Origin: Natronococcus sp. A-GB7
GTDB lineage: Archaea > Halobacteriota > Halobacteria > Halobacteriales > Natrialbaceae
Direction: 5' to 3'
Length of the DNA: 64,000 bases
NCBI RefSeq assembly: GCF_029688865.1
Contig: NZ_JARUKV010000002.1
Span: 186,001-250,000, forward strand
Made by a program: the position numbers and the translations under genes. Below are positions 42,809-51,783 of this stretch, piece after piece (positions within the stretch are counted from its first letter, which is position 1; the number at the start of each line of letters is the position of its first letter). Under the pieces are notes generated by a model. It saw only the letters and a list, made by a program, of their open reading frames with translations. It ran no database searches and was not told the DNA's origin.

Positions 42809-43456
42809 TCAGCTCGAGGTCGCGTTCCCGACCCGGACGACCCCGACCCGTCCGTCGTCGGCCTCGAGTTCGAACCCCCGCTCCCGGAGGGTGGCTGGTG
42901 CGCGGTCGGTGCCATGGACGAGCACCTCGACGAGGTCGTCCGGCTCGTCGATGTCGGTCGAGAGCCGGAACGAGTCGACCGTCTCGAGATCGGCGCCGAT
43001 CTCGGCGGCGATCTCGCGGTGATCGAGGTAGGAGCCGCCGTGGTAGTCCACCCGAAACTCGGGGTGATCCACGACGAGGGCGTTGGTTCCTGCGCCGCGG
43101 CCGGGGGCGATGGTGACGTCGCCTCCAGCGGTAAAGAGGCGCTCGAGTGCCGCGGGCGTTGCCAGGGCGAGGTCGGCCATTACGACGGCGACGGGATCGT
43201 CCCCTCGAGCGGTCGGCAGTCGGGCGTTGACCGCCGGCGTCAGCGAGCGGTCGTCGATGACTACCGACGCGGGAACCGACGGGTTGAACTCGAGCGGCGC
43301 CGTCGAGAGCACCGTCGGCTCGCCGCCAGCGGCGTCGATCGCGGCCAGCACGTCGCGCAGCATCGCCCGCGCGAACGCCGCCCGCTCGTCGACCGAGAGC
43401 ACCGACTCGAGGCGCGTTTTCGGCTCGTCGGCCGCGAACGGAACGAGGACGCGCAT
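42809..43456 (-). CDS. cofC: 2-phospho-L-lactate guanylyltransferase CofC
   Basis: The 215-residue nucleotidyltransferase starts [20 protein letters not shown], with conserved [34 protein letters not shown] and [14 protein letters not shown]. CofC activates 2-phospholactate (or phosphoenolpyruvate in some lineages) with GTP for CofD in F420 assembly. The cofD gene is not in the window. It lies 42 bases after cetZ. Confidence 0.93.
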   Translation of the reverse strand: MRVLVPFAADEPKTRLESVLSVDERAAFARAMLRDVLAAIDAAGGEPTVLSTAPLEFNPSVPASVVIDDRSLTPAVNARLPTARGDDPVAVVMADLALATPAALERLFTAGGDVTIAPGRGAGTNALVVDHPEFRVDYHGGSYLDHREIAAEIGADLETVDSFRLSTDIDEPDDLVEVLVHGTDRAPATLRERGFELEADDGRVGVVRVGNATSS

Positions 43457-43498
43457 TCGGCTACCGTTGCCGGCACGCGGCCAAAAACGCGTCGGAGC

Positions 43499-44671
43499 TC
43501 AAAAGAGGGGTTCGAGCTCATCGGCCTCATCGGCGACGAGGGTCTCGAGGTTCTGCTCGCGCTCGGCCTCGATGTCGTCGATCCGGTCCTGGGCCTCGAT
43601 CGCGACCTCCTGGAGGCGCTTGATGCGGGGGACGTCGGTCACGCCCGACAGCAGGACGACGGCGTCGACTTCGGGTTCCTGGCGGGGGTAGTCGCCCCCG
43701 CGGACCTCCATCGAGCCGGTCTCGTCCTCGAGCCAGGTCCGACCCCGCTCGATCCCCTTGCGGTTGAGGTACGACGACGGGCCGGCCAGCACCAGCAGCG
43801 CGCGCTCGGTGCCGTCGACCTCGCAGGGAAGGGTGAGTCGCCCGAGCGTCGCCTTCCGGACGAGGCTCGTGATCCGGTTGGTCGTCTCGGCCGTGTCGAG
43901 TTCGGCGCCCCCGTCACCGCCGGTGAACCGCGAGAGCAGCCCGCCCGACTCGAGTTCGACGTCCTCGCTGGCGAAGCCGATCGTCGAGACGCCGCCGCCC
44001 GCGAGGGTGTTGATGATCTCCGAGGAGTCGACGACGCTCTCGGCGACGTCCTCGCCCTCGCGGATCTCGCCGGCACCGAAGAGGATGGCGAACCGGCGAA
44101 CGATCTCGCCGTTGATCTGGTCGTAGCTCCCCTCGACGGACTCGCCGGTCTGTCGCCAGGAGTCGTTGTCGAAGACGAGCAGGTTGTCCGTCTCGCGGAC
44201 GAACGTCTGGAACGACCGGGCCGCGTTGAGCGTGTAGATCCCGCCCTCGTCGGCGCCCGGCAACACGCCGAGCCCGTAGACGGGGATCGTGTAGATCCGC
44301 TTGAGGTGGTCGGCCAACACCGGCGCGCCGCCGGAGCCGGTTCCCCCGCCCATCCCGGCGACGATCAGGAAGGCGTCGACCTCGTGGGTCGGGATCGAGT
44401 CGATGGCGTGTTGGATCTCGTCGACGTTGTTCTCGGCGATCTCGGCGCCGAGTTCGTTGTCGGCGCCCACGCCGTGGCCGTTGACCTCGGCCTGCCCGAT
44501 GAGCACGCGGTTCTCCTCGGGGATCCGCTCGAGACCCATCAGATCCGCCTTCGCGGAGTTGACGGCGACGGCCGCCCGAACGATCCCGCTACCGGTTCGA
44601 TCGTCGTGCTCGAGGAAGCGATCGACGATCTTGCCGCCGGCCTGTCCGAATCCGATCATCGCCAGTTTCAT
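43499..44671 (-). CDS. cetZ1: CetZ tubulin-superfamily cell-shape protein
   Basis: The 390-residue GTPase has an N-terminal MKLAMIGFGQAGGKIVDRFL, the tubulin signature GGGTGSG (108-114) in VAGMGGGTGSGGAPVLAD, and a CetZ-specific GGDYPRQEPEV region before a charged C-terminal tail. CetZ1 in Haloferax controls rod shape and motility. It is distinct from FtsZ by the MKLAMIGFGQ start and C-terminal domain. Neighbours cofC and cofG are read from the same strand; this order is conserved in other haloarchaea as far as I recall. Start codon ATG 44671. Confidence 0.94.
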   Translation of the reverse strand: MKLAMIGFGQAGGKIVDRFLEHDDRTGSGIVRAAVAVNSAKADLMGLERIPEENRVLIGQAEVNGHGVGADNELGAEIAENNVDEIQHAIDSIPTHEVDAFLIVAGMGGGTGSGGAPVLADHLKRIYTIPVYGLGVLPGADEGGIYTLNAARSFQTFVRETDNLLVFDNDSWRQTGESVEGSYDQINGEIVRRFAILFGAGEIREGEDVAESVVDSSEIINTLAGGGVSTIGFASEDVELESGGLLSRFTGGDGGAELDTAETTNRITSLVRKATLGRLTLPCEVDGTERALLVLAGPSSYLNRKGIERGRTWLEDETGSMEVRGGDYPRQEPEVDAVVLLSGVTDVPRIKRLQEVAIEAQDRIDDIEAEREQNLETLVADEADELEPLF

Positions 44672-44768
44672 GCGTATCAGAGGTCTCCGTTGTCTGACCG
44701 AGTGCTATCGCGGGCATAAGTTTTGTGCCGGGAAGAGAATTTTAGCTAATCCGATATTTCGACGACCG

Positions 44769-45674
44769 TCAGTCGGCGGTCGGCGCCTCGACCTCGAGCC
44801 CGAGATGTTCCTTGAGCGTCGTCAGCTCCTCGAGGTCGAAGCCGAAGGCGGTGACGTCGTTGTCGGCGAGCGTGTTGTCCATCTCGAGCGAGCGAGCCTG
44901 GTCCGGGCCGAAGGGGATGAACGGGACCGACTTCGCGGCCGTCAGCCCGAGTTTCGTCAGCTCCATCGGGATCGGAACGATGGTGACGGACTTCCCCTCT
45001 GCCTGGTAGGCCAGTTCGGTGACGTCGGCCAGCGTCGCGACCTGCGGGCCCGCAAACTCGTAGGTCTCGCCGACGTGGGTCTCGTCCTCGAGGATGTCGG
45101 CGAGCATCGGGACCAGATCTCCGACCCAGATCGGCTGGAACCGGGTCTTCCCGCCCCCCGGAAGTCCCGTGACGTGGGGCGTCGTCAGCTGCTTGGTAAA
45201 CTCGACGAACTCCCCGCCGTCGCCGAAGACGACGGACGGTCGGACGATCGTCCACTCGAGGTCGGAGCCGGTGACGACGGACTCGGCCCGCCCCTTCGAT
45301 CGGATGTAGTCGGTCGCCCCGTCGGGGTCGGCGCCGAGCGCGCTCATCTGGACGAACCAATCGACGCCGCGTTCCTCGCACGCTCGGACGAGGTTCTTCG
45401 TGCCGCCGAGGTGGACCTCCTGGTGGCTGGTTCCCTCGGGCGGTTTGTACAGCGGCGACAGCGAAACGAGGTTGACGACGGCGTCGTGGCCGTCGACGGC
45501 TCCGACGATCGAGTCGTAGGCGCTGGCGTCGCCCATCGCGCGATCGATCTCCGGCGGGAGGTCGGCCTCGTCCGGATTTCTCGAGAGGGCGGTCACGTCG
45601 TGACCGCGCTCGTGCAGTTCCGTACAGAGGTGCGTCCCGATGAAGCCGGTGCCGCCGGCGACGAGAACGTTCAT
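44769..45674 (-). CDS. NAD(P)-binding epimerase-like protein (NDUFA9-type SDR)
   Basis: The 301-residue atypical short-chain dehydrogenase has the Rossmann motif VLVAGGTGFIGTHL (4-17), VVNLVSLSPLYKPPEG, a Tyr in GATDYIRSKGRAE and the IVRPSVVFGDGGEFVEF segment. This matches the NDUFA9-like subfamily of complex I-associated proteins and ylbE-type reductases. Function in haloarchaea is unclear. It is divergent from the thymidylate kinase. Confidence 0.88.
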   Translation of the reverse strand: MNVLVAGGTGFIGTHLCTELHERGHDVTALSRNPDEADLPPEIDRAMGDASAYDSIVGAVDGHDAVVNLVSLSPLYKPPEGTSHQEVHLGGTKNLVRACEERGVDWFVQMSALGADPDGATDYIRSKGRAESVVTGSDLEWTIVRPSVVFGDGGEFVEFTKQLTTPHVTGLPGGGKTRFQPIWVGDLVPMLADILEDETHVGETYEFAGPQVATLADVTELAYQAEGKSVTIVPIPMELTKLGLTAAKSVPFIPFGPDQARSLEMDNTLADNDVTAFGFDLEELTTLKEHLGLEVEAPTAD

Positions 45675-45780
45675 ACCACCACTAGGTCTCTCGACGGACT
45701 AATAGGGGACGGCGACACTGTAAGGGTCGCCGGCCTCGCGGGTTCGTCAGAGCCATGTATCCGCCCCGGCCAGTTCGAGT

Positions 45781-46389
45781 ATGCTCGTGACCCTCGAGGG
45801 ACTGGACGGGAGCGGAAAGACGACGGTCTGGGAGGCGCTGCAGGACGTCTATCCCGATGCGAGGTTTACGACCGAGCCCACCTCCGGAGAGACGGGGTCG
45901 TGGTACGGCGAGGCCGTCTACCGCTCGATCGCCGACGACGACGCCGACCCGCTGGCCGAACTCTTCCTGTACACCGCCGATCACGCCGATCACCTCACGC
46001 GAGTGATCGAACCCGCCCTCGAGCGCGGCGACCTCGTCATCTCGGATCGCTACTCCGACTCCCGCTACGCCTACCAGGGGGCGACCCTCGAGGCGGACGG
46101 CCGGATCACCCGCCCGCTCGAGTATGTCGTCGGGATCCACAGCGCGTTCTCGATCGAACCCGACCTGACGATCTACCTCGATCTCGACCCCGAGACGGCC
46201 GCGGCTCGCGCGGGGACGACGAACAAGTTCGAGCGCGTCGAGTATCTCTCGGACGTGCGAGACAACTACGAGCGGTTGATCGAACGGGATCCGGGCCGAT
46301 TCGTCCGGGTCGACGCCACCCAGCCGCCGGAGGTCGTTCTCGAGCGCGTCGAGAACGTGCTTGCGAACGCGCTCGCGGACGCGGAGTAA
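45781..46389 (+). CDS. tmk: thymidylate kinase
   Basis: This 202-residue dTMP kinase has P-loop [10 protein letters not shown] (6-15), the TEPTSGETG substrate motif, [13 protein letters not shown] (the DRY/DR motif with the substrate Arg and Tyr), and LYLDLDPE-like [13 protein letters not shown] with the lid region following. It makes dTDP for DNA synthesis. The start ATG 45781 lacks an upstream region long enough for a leader; expression may be leaderless. Confidence 0.93.
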   Translation: MLVTLEGLDGSGKTTVWEALQDVYPDARFTTEPTSGETGSWYGEAVYRSIADDDADPLAELFLYTADHADHLTRVIEPALERGDLVISDRYSDSRYAYQGATLEADGRITRPLEYVVGIHSAFSIEPDLTIYLDLDPETAAARAGTTNKFERVEYLSDVRDNYERLIERDPGRFVRVDATQPPEVVLERVENVLANALADAE

Positions 46390-46427
46390 CCGGAATTACT
46401 TTCAGCCATCTCCGCCAGACTGGTGGC

Positions 46428-47474
46428 ATGCACCGCGTTATCGGCGAGAGTTCCCTCGAGGACAGCCGCGTCTCCGTCGAAGAAGCCCTCGAGATCTACC
46501 ACGATATGGTGCGAGCGCGCCGGTTCGACGAGCGCGCGCTCGCCTTGCAGCGCCGAGGCTGGATGAGCGGCTACCCGCCGTTCAGAGGCCAGGAGGGGTC
46601 ACAGGTCGGGGCCGCACACGCCCTGGCCGAGACGGACTGGCTCGTTCCGACCTACCGATCGAACGCGATGCAGCTCGCTCACGGGGTTCCGATGAGCGAC
46701 ATCCTGCTGTTCCGTCGGGGGTACCCCGAGTACGCCTCCGATCACGATCTGAACGTCTTCCCGCAGGCGGTGCCGATCGCGACCCAGATCCCCCACGCCG
46801 CGGGGCTGGGGATGGCCGCGAACGATGGCGACTCCGAGGAGGCGATCTGCTGTTACCTCGGCGACGGCGCCACGAGCGAGGGAGACTTCCACGAGGGGTT
46901 GAACTTCGCCGGGGTCTTCGACGCCCCCGTCGTCTTCTTCTGTGAGAACAACGGCTGGGCGATCTCGACGCCCCGCGAGCGCCAGACCGCGAGCGACACC
47001 ATCGCGCGCAAGGCCGAGGCCTACGGCTTCGACGGCGTTCGCGTCGACGGCAACGATCCCCTCGCGGTTCGCGAGCTGACCGAGGCCGCCCTCGAGCGCG
47101 CCCGCGAGGAAAACCCCGTCCTGCTCGAGAGCCTGACCTACCGACAGGGCGCCCACACGACGAGCGACGATCCCTCGCGCTACCGCGACGAGGCCGACGA
47201 CCTTCCGGAGTGGCGCACCGCCGACCCCCTCGAGCGCTACGAGGACTACCTCCGCGGGGAGGGGGTTCTCGACGACGCGTTCGTCGAGGAGGTCGAGGAA
47301 GAGACCGAAGCGGAACTCGAGGACGCCGTCGAGACCGCCGAGTCGACGCCCGCGCCCGAACCCGGGGAGGTGTTCGACCCGGTGTACGCGGAGTCGACGC
47401 CCCGACTCGACGAACAGCGGGCGTGGCTCGAGGCGTTCGCCGAGCGCGAGGAGCTGCGGGAGCTCGAGCGCTGA
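46428..47474 (+). CDS. thiamine-dependent 2-oxoacid dehydrogenase E1 alpha subunit
   Basis: The 348-residue protein is an E1-alpha (PdhA-like). The thiamine-pyrophosphate motif is GDGATSEGDFHEGLNFA through FFCENNGWAIS. Other features: YPPFRGQEGSQVG, the FPQAVPIATQIPHAAGLG segment of Gram-positive-like PdhA, and THTTSDDPSRYR-like AHTTSDDPSRYR. The E1-beta, E2 and E3 genes normally adjacent are absent here. The C-terminal 60 residues are acidic and coiled. It follows tmk by 38 bases. Confidence 0.9.
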   Translation: MHRVIGESSLEDSRVSVEEALEIYHDMVRARRFDERALALQRRGWMSGYPPFRGQEGSQVGAAHALAETDWLVPTYRSNAMQLAHGVPMSDILLFRRGYPEYASDHDLNVFPQAVPIATQIPHAAGLGMAANDGDSEEAICCYLGDGATSEGDFHEGLNFAGVFDAPVVFFCENNGWAISTPRERQTASDTIARKAEAYGFDGVRVDGNDPLAVRELTEAALERAREENPVLLESLTYRQGAHTTSDDPSRYRDEADDLPEWRTADPLERYEDYLRGEGVLDDAFVEEVEEETEAELEDAVETAESTPAPEPGEVFDPVYAESTPRLDEQRAWLEAFAEREELRELER

Positions 47475-47508
47475 GCCGGGTCGGAAGTCTCGAGCGTCGG
47501 CGTTCGAC

Positions 47509-47880
47509 TCAGTCTCTCGACGATTCGTCGTCCCAGTGATCGCGACCGTGGTCGGTCAGCGACTCCCAGCCGAGGCGCTCGCCGAGGTCCCGAATCGCAT
47601 CCGACAGCGTCCTGTCGCTCCCGACGTCGACGTCGACCTCGTCGTCCGGCCGCGGGATGAGTCCGCCGTCATCGCGGACGTCGCCGTGGTACAGCAGTCC
47701 CGACTCCGGACTGTGAAACACGGGCGTTCCGGGATTCATCATCCCGATCAGTTGGAGATCCGCTTCCCGCTCGGGATCGCGGGCCTCGGACGCGGGGACC
47801 GAGCCGTCGTCCCGGTTCGTTCCCTCGGGCCACTCGGGGTTCGGTCGATCGGCGGCGGACTCCGGCCGGTCGTCTGTCAT
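47509..47880 (-). CDS. conserved hypothetical protein
   Basis: The 123-residue protein starts MTDDRPESAADRPNPEWPEG. The first half is Asp/Glu/Pro-rich and likely disordered; the second has a short folded part (PGTPVFHSPESGLLYHGDV). No membrane segment or metal cluster. Family not recognised. It is convergent with the E1-alpha gene. Confidence 0.65.
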   Translation of the reverse strand: MTDDRPESAADRPNPEWPEGTNRDDGSVPASEARDPEREADLQLIGMMNPGTPVFHSPESGLLYHGDVRDDGGLIPRPDDEVDVDVGSDRTLSDAIRDLGERLGWESLTDHGRDHWDDESSRD

Positions 47881-47983
47881 GGGGGCTCGTACGACCGCCC
47901 GCCTGAAAGCGTCGAGGCTTCAGAGCGCAGGCTCGAGGCGGACGGAGAGTGAGTGTTCGCGTGCCGGGCGAGGAAGAGCGACG

Positions 47984-48214
47984 TCAGTCCATCGCGATGT
48001 AGGTCTTGGTGTCGGTCACGCCCTCGAGTCCCTGGATGTCGGTCGAGACGGCCTTGAGGATCTCGTACACCTCCTCGGTGGTGACCTCGACGATGATGTC
48101 GTAGTTGCCCGCGACGATGTGGGCCTCGGCGACAGAACCGAGCCCCCTGATCGACTCGAGCAGCCCCTCGGACTTTCCGGCGGCCGTCTTCACCATGATG
48201 AAGGCGTGAACCAT
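47984..48214 (-). CDS. stand-alone RAM domain protein (Lrp/AsnC effector domain)
   Basis: This 76-residue protein starts at ATG 48214 (MVHAFIMVKTAAGKSEGLLE) and is a single RAM domain (SRPBCC-like dimerising ligand domain) without an HTH, ending TDTKTYIAMD. It is closely related to the product of 49028-49258, which ends EDTQTYIAMD. The pair flanks a TrkA-type gene. Such domains bind amino acids or nucleotides and may tune K+ transport. It is divergent from the trkA gene. Confidence 0.85.
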   Translation of the reverse strand: MVHAFIMVKTAAGKSEGLLESIRGLGSVAEAHIVAGNYDIIVEVTTEEVYEILKAVSTDIQGLEGVTDTKTYIAMD

Positions 48215-48326
48215 TCTCGCTGGTGTGGTACACCGTGGCATGACTAAAGCCTTTTGTCGGCATCCGACCGAATGGTATGGGTCACCAGGGCAAACTTATT
48301 GGCGGGGGCGGGCGTACCCTCCGTTC

Positions 48327-49028
48327 ATGCGGTTCGTGATTATCGGCGCCGGACGAGTCGGCCTGCGCACAGCGCGTGTCTTACGCGAGGAGGGACACGA
48401 GGTGACCGTCATCGAGCGCGAGGAGTCGAAGGTACGGCGTGCCCGAAACCAGGAGTTTACCGTCGTGGAAGGCGACGGTTCCCAGGAGACGATCCTCGAG
48501 GAGGCCGGCCTCGCCGAGGCCGACGCGCTGGGGGCGCTGACCGGCGACATGAACGTCAACTTCACGGCCTGCATGATCGCCAAACACCACGGCTGCCGGA
48601 CGGTCATGCGCATTGACGAGGCCTACCGCGAGGGGATCTACCGCAAGTACGCCGAGGAGGTCGACGAGATCATCTACCCCGAACGGCTGGGCGCGATCGG
48701 CGCGAAAAACGCCCTGCTCGGGGGGACGATCCGCGCGATCGCCGACATCGCACAGAACCTCCAGATCGTCGAACTCACGTTCACCGACGAGGCGCCGATC
48801 AACGGCTACTCGATCAGCGAACTCGAGTTGCCGGCCGACGCGACCGTCATCGCGTTCGGCAAGCGCGACCGTCCACTCGAGATCCCCTCAGAGGACGAGT
48901 CACTCGAGACCGGAGACCGGATCGTCGTGCTGGCGGACTACGAGGTGTTGAGCGAGGTCAGACAGCTGATCGTCGGCGAGTCGGCGACTCGCGCGGCGGC
49001 GAACGCGGGCGCGGGAGGTGTCAACTGA
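48327..49028 (+). CDS. trkA: TrkA-type K+ uptake regulatory protein
   Basis: The 233-residue protein has an N-terminal RCK/TrkA_N NAD-binding domain (MRFVIIGAGRVGLRTARVLR, 1-120) and a C-terminal TrkA_C domain (about 140-220; INGYSISELELPADATVIAF). Such proteins gate Trk/Ktr potassium channels in response to NAD(H) or other nucleotides. It starts at ATG 48327 and is joined by a one-base overlap (TGATG) to a RAM protein gene. The transport subunit TrkH is not in the window. Confidence 0.9.
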   Translation: MRFVIIGAGRVGLRTARVLREEGHEVTVIEREESKVRRARNQEFTVVEGDGSQETILEEAGLAEADALGALTGDMNVNFTACMIAKHHGCRTVMRIDEAYREGIYRKYAEEVDEIIYPERLGAIGAKNALLGGTIRAIADIAQNLQIVELTFTDEAPINGYSISELELPADATVIAFGKRDRPLEIPSEDESLETGDRIVVLADYEVLSEVRQLIVGESATRAAANAGAGGVN

Positions 49029-49258
49029 TGGTTACAGCGTACGTCATGATCAAGGCGAACACGGGCGAGGCGGACCGACTCAGAGAGAGCGTCGAATCGA
49101 TCGACGGCGTCGAGGCGGCACACATCGTCGCCGGCGACGTCGACATCATCGCGAAGGCGGCCGTCGACACTCCCGCCGCGGTCAAGAAGATCGCGGCAAC
49201 CGAGATTCAGGGGATCAACGGCGTCGAGGACACCCAGACGTACATCGCGATGGACTGA
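49028..49258 (+). CDS. stand-alone RAM domain protein coupled to trkA
   Basis: This 76-residue RAM domain starts MVTAYVMIKANTGEADRLRE and ends TQTYIAMD. The one-base overlap with trkA means the two are made together, so it probably modulates potassium transport, perhaps as a small-ligand sensor. The homologue on the other side of trkA (47984-48214) is similar along its whole length, suggesting a local duplication. Confidence 0.85.
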   Translation: MVTAYVMIKANTGEADRLRESVESIDGVEAAHIVAGDVDIIAKAAVDTPAAVKKIAATEIQGINGVEDTQTYIAMD

Positions 49259-49285
49259 GCGTCGATCCCGTCCGGTGGCTCGAGT

Positions 49286-49816
49286 TCACATCGGCATTCC
49301 ACCGCTCTCACCGTCTCCCTCGGCTGCCTCCTGGCCGCGACTCTGGGCGCTCTCGAGCAGCGTCGCGGCCGGTCCGCGGTACTCGTAGCCGGGGATCAGC
49401 CCCTGGGCGTAGGTGCCCTCGACGTACTCGATCAGCGCCTTCGCGTCCTCGGCGCCCTCGCGAGCGTCCCAGGCGACGTACTCGAGGCCGACCCGGACCG
49501 TCTCGCCGTCGCGCTCGACGGTCGGCTCCTCGTGAGTGCTCGTCTGGGCGACGGTGAACACGTCCTCGAGGCGACGCTCGAGGGTCTCGAACCAGCCGTC
49601 CTCGACGACGGGCGCGACGGTCTCGTCGCCGACCGCGGCGTCGAGCGTCGGCAGGTGGACGATCACCCGGAACCGGCCGTCCCGTTTTCCGTCCGCGTCT
49701 GTCGCGTCGACCGTCGTCTCGAACACCGTCGTCGTCAGCTCGTAGCCGTCCTCGAGCGCGTCGAAGGCGTCGTGGCCCTCGAGTTCGCGCTCGACGGGCC
49801 GAGGAAGTTCGCTCAT
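49286..49816 (-). CDS. DUF5813 family protein
   Basis: The 176-residue soluble acidic protein starts MSELPRPVERELEGHDAFDA and has a beta-rich middle (FRVIVHLPTLDAAVGDETVA) with conserved GLEYVAWDAREGAEDAKALI and GTYAQGLIPGYEYRGPAATL. This matches haloarchaeal DUF5813 (from memory); function is unknown. It is convergent with the RAM gene (27-base gap). Confidence 0.8.
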   Translation of the reverse strand: MSELPRPVERELEGHDAFDALEDGYELTTTVFETTVDATDADGKRDGRFRVIVHLPTLDAAVGDETVAPVVEDGWFETLERRLEDVFTVAQTSTHEEPTVERDGETVRVGLEYVAWDAREGAEDAKALIEYVEGTYAQGLIPGYEYRGPAATLLESAQSRGQEAAEGDGESGGMPM

Positions 49817-49951
49817 TACCGTCGTGAACGGGCCTGAGCCGAAAGGGTGTTGCGTTTCTCGCGGGTTCGGCGACCCGTTTCGCGACGAAGTCCGGCGTTT
49901 CTCGGAAAACGGCCCGCATTACTATCCCCGACTCGCCCGTCGTAGCTCGGC

Positions 49952-50128
49952 ATGAGTCTCGATAGACACGCCGCGGATCGACGACGGTTCGCTCGACTGC
50001 TCGGTCTCGACGAGCGCGACGGTGCCGGGCTGCCGATCGGCCTCGATCGCTCCGTCGCCGACGAGCCCGCGGATCCGACGCGGGCCGACGAGTCCGAACG
50101 TGACGCTACGAGATCGCGCGATCGCTGA
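49952..50128 (+). CDS. possible small basic/acidic protein, hypothetical
   Basis: A 58-codon frame starts MSLDRHAADRRRFARLLGLD and ends RATRSRDR-like. It lies between divergent and convergent neighbours, overlapping the 3' end of the next gene (50106-50495) by 23 bases. It is rich in Arg and Asp, so it could be noncoding. Nothing supports function. Confidence 0.4.
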   Translation: MSLDRHAADRRRFARLLGLDERDGAGLPIGLDRSVADEPADPTRADESERDATRSRDR

Positions 50129-50495
50129 GAACAGCTTCGACCGCGGTCGCGACCTCCTCGAAGTCTTTGATCGTGAGCCCGTCGGTGGTGACGAACACGC
50201 CCTCCCTGTCGTTCGTGACCCGGATCAGGAAGCCGTTGTCGAACACCCGAATCGTGTAGTTGTAGTCGCCGAGTTCGGACTGCTGGTAGGCCGTCTGTGC
50301 GGTTTTGAACCCGCGCCACTCGTGACCGATGAACGTCGAGAGATCGGCGTCGCGCTCGAGATCCCCGCGGAGGTACAGCTGCTCGTAGTCGTCCCGCGTG
50401 AAATACGTGACCGAGCGGAGGCTGTCGCCGATCGCCGTCCTGCAGGTCGTTCGAATCTGGTCCGCGATCTCCGAGTTGAGGAGCCCCGTTGCCAT
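50106..50495 (-). CDS. conserved hypothetical protein
   Basis: This 129-residue protein starts at ATG 50495 (MATGLLNSEIADQIRTTCRT). It has mixed secondary structure with an aromatic-rich middle (YFTRDDYEQLYLRGDLERD; YQQSELGDYNYTIRVFDNGF) and a strand-rich part ending TNDREGVFVTTDG. This resembles a small ligand-binding fold, possibly a haloarchaeal DUF7522-type protein, but I could not confirm. It follows the DHH phosphoesterase on the same strand by 130 bases. Confidence 0.75.
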   Translation of the reverse strand: MATGLLNSEIADQIRTTCRTAIGDSLRSVTYFTRDDYEQLYLRGDLERDADLSTFIGHEWRGFKTAQTAYQQSELGDYNYTIRVFDNGFLIRVTNDREGVFVTTDGLTIKDFEEVATAVEAVLSDRAIS

Positions 50496-50625
50496 GTTCG
50501 AGCAGTGAACGCCCGATACCTTAACCCCGGGGGCTGGTGACCGGGTCACGAGACGGGACCGGAAACCGCGCTCGAGGCGGCTGTAGGCGGTGGTTTCGAT
50601 CGACGACGGCGGTTGTAGCATCCGA

Positions 50626-51624
50626 TTACGCGCTCGAGACCGCCTCGAGAAACTCGCGGCCGATCCGATCTCGAACCTGATCGACGAGCACCGCTTCGTC
50701 CTCGGGCGATCCGACGACGGCGGCGAGGGGAAGCTGGCCCCCCGCCATGTCGTCGTGTCCGCCGACGTTTCCCCGGTCGCCGAACAGTCGGATGAGCGAC
50801 TCGCCGAGATCGAGGTCCGGTCTGTTCGTCCGTCCGCTCAGGTGGACCTCGTCGCGGATGATGCCACAGACGAGGACGGTGTCGACGCCGTCGATGTTCA
50901 GGAGGAAGTCGGCCCCCTGTGCCAGGGCGACCTTGTTCTCCAGCCGGCCGATACAGGAGGTCAGACAGGACCCCTGCCGAACCCGGTTGTGGATCACGTC
51001 GCCGAACGCGTCGACGCTGTCGGGGAGAAAGGAGACGCCGTAGAGCTCGCGGAGCCGGCTCGGGTCTGCCCGCTCGTGGAGGTAGTCGGCGACCGCGTAC
51101 TCCCGGTCGGTCGGCTGGCGGTAGAAATCGAGCCGTTCCCGGTGGATTCCGAACAGCAGCGCGGAGGCGATCCGCGGCGTGGGTTCGGTCGCCGACTCTT
51201 GGAAGTACTCCGCGAGGATCGTCGCCGTCGCGCCGTAGGACTCGCGGACATCGACGGTGTCGGCCGGGATCGGCCCGTCCGCGGGGTGGTGATCGATCAC
51301 GATGTCGATCGCCTCCTCCGGCGGGACCGGGTTGTGATCGCCGGGCACGGAGTGATCGACGAACGCGACGAGGTCGTTTGCCTCGAGTTTCGCGTCGCTG
51401 TAGCGCTGTGGCGTGACGTCGAACAGTTCGACGAACGCACGGTTTTGCTGGTGGACGATCGTCCCGCCGTACAGGATGTCGACGGTGTCGACGCCGCGGG
51501 CTCGAGCGAGCGACTCGAGGGCGATCGCCGACGCCAGCGAGTCCGGATCCGGATCGTCGTGACAGACCACGGTAAGCGACGAGGCCGACCGCAGCCGGGT
51601 GAGCACCGCGGCGGCGTTCGACAT
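50626..51624 (-). CDS. DHH/DHHA1 phosphoesterase (NrnA-like)
   Basis: The 332-residue enzyme has the DHH motifs CHDDPDPDSLASA (about 21-33), VDHSVPGDHNPV and IDHHPADG (about 110-117), and a C-terminal DHHA1 GGHDDMAGGQ (GGHxxAAG type). This architecture matches NrnA/RecJ-like bifunctional oligoribonuclease/pAp phosphatases that cut short RNA or cyclic-di-nucleotide products. Manganese is the likely cofactor. It is divergent from the TetR gene across about 160 bases. Confidence 0.9.
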   Translation of the reverse strand: MSNAAAVLTRLRSASSLTVVCHDDPDPDSLASAIALESLARARGVDTVDILYGGTIVHQQNRAFVELFDVTPQRYSDAKLEANDLVAFVDHSVPGDHNPVPPEEAIDIVIDHHPADGPIPADTVDVRESYGATATILAEYFQESATEPTPRIASALLFGIHRERLDFYRQPTDREYAVADYLHERADPSRLRELYGVSFLPDSVDAFGDVIHNRVRQGSCLTSCIGRLENKVALAQGADFLLNIDGVDTVLVCGIIRDEVHLSGRTNRPDLDLGESLIRLFGDRGNVGGHDDMAGGQLPLAAVVGSPEDEAVLVDQVRDRIGREFLEAVSSA

Positions 51625-51754
51625 AGACTGGATTTTGCGCTACACCGGTGTTAACAATTGTCGTCTCTCCCGTGAGAGTCACGACGGGCGTGATACCGAC
51701 GGGGCGGCGCTGAATCGCCGTAACACCCCGAAAGCGCCCCGAGGGATCCTGAAG

Positions 51755-51760
51755 TATTTA
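51755..51760 (+). promoter_or_regulatory. TATA box of the TetR gene
   Basis: TATTTA is centred 27 bases before ATG 51784, consistent with a leaderless start there. It overlaps the alternative ATG codons at about 51760, which are therefore not starts. Confidence 0.55.
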
Positions 51761-51783
51761 TGGGCCATGGACTATCGTTCGCT

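Noticed and set aside
42572-44719. 715-codon plus-strand frame opposite cofC and cetZ
   Set aside because: It is antisense to two well-recognised genes and has a random-like, Arg/Asp/Val-rich composition.
44301-46427. Long N-terminal extension of the E1-alpha frame
   Set aside because: It would overlap cetZ, the epimerase and tmk; family alignment puts the start at ATG 46428.
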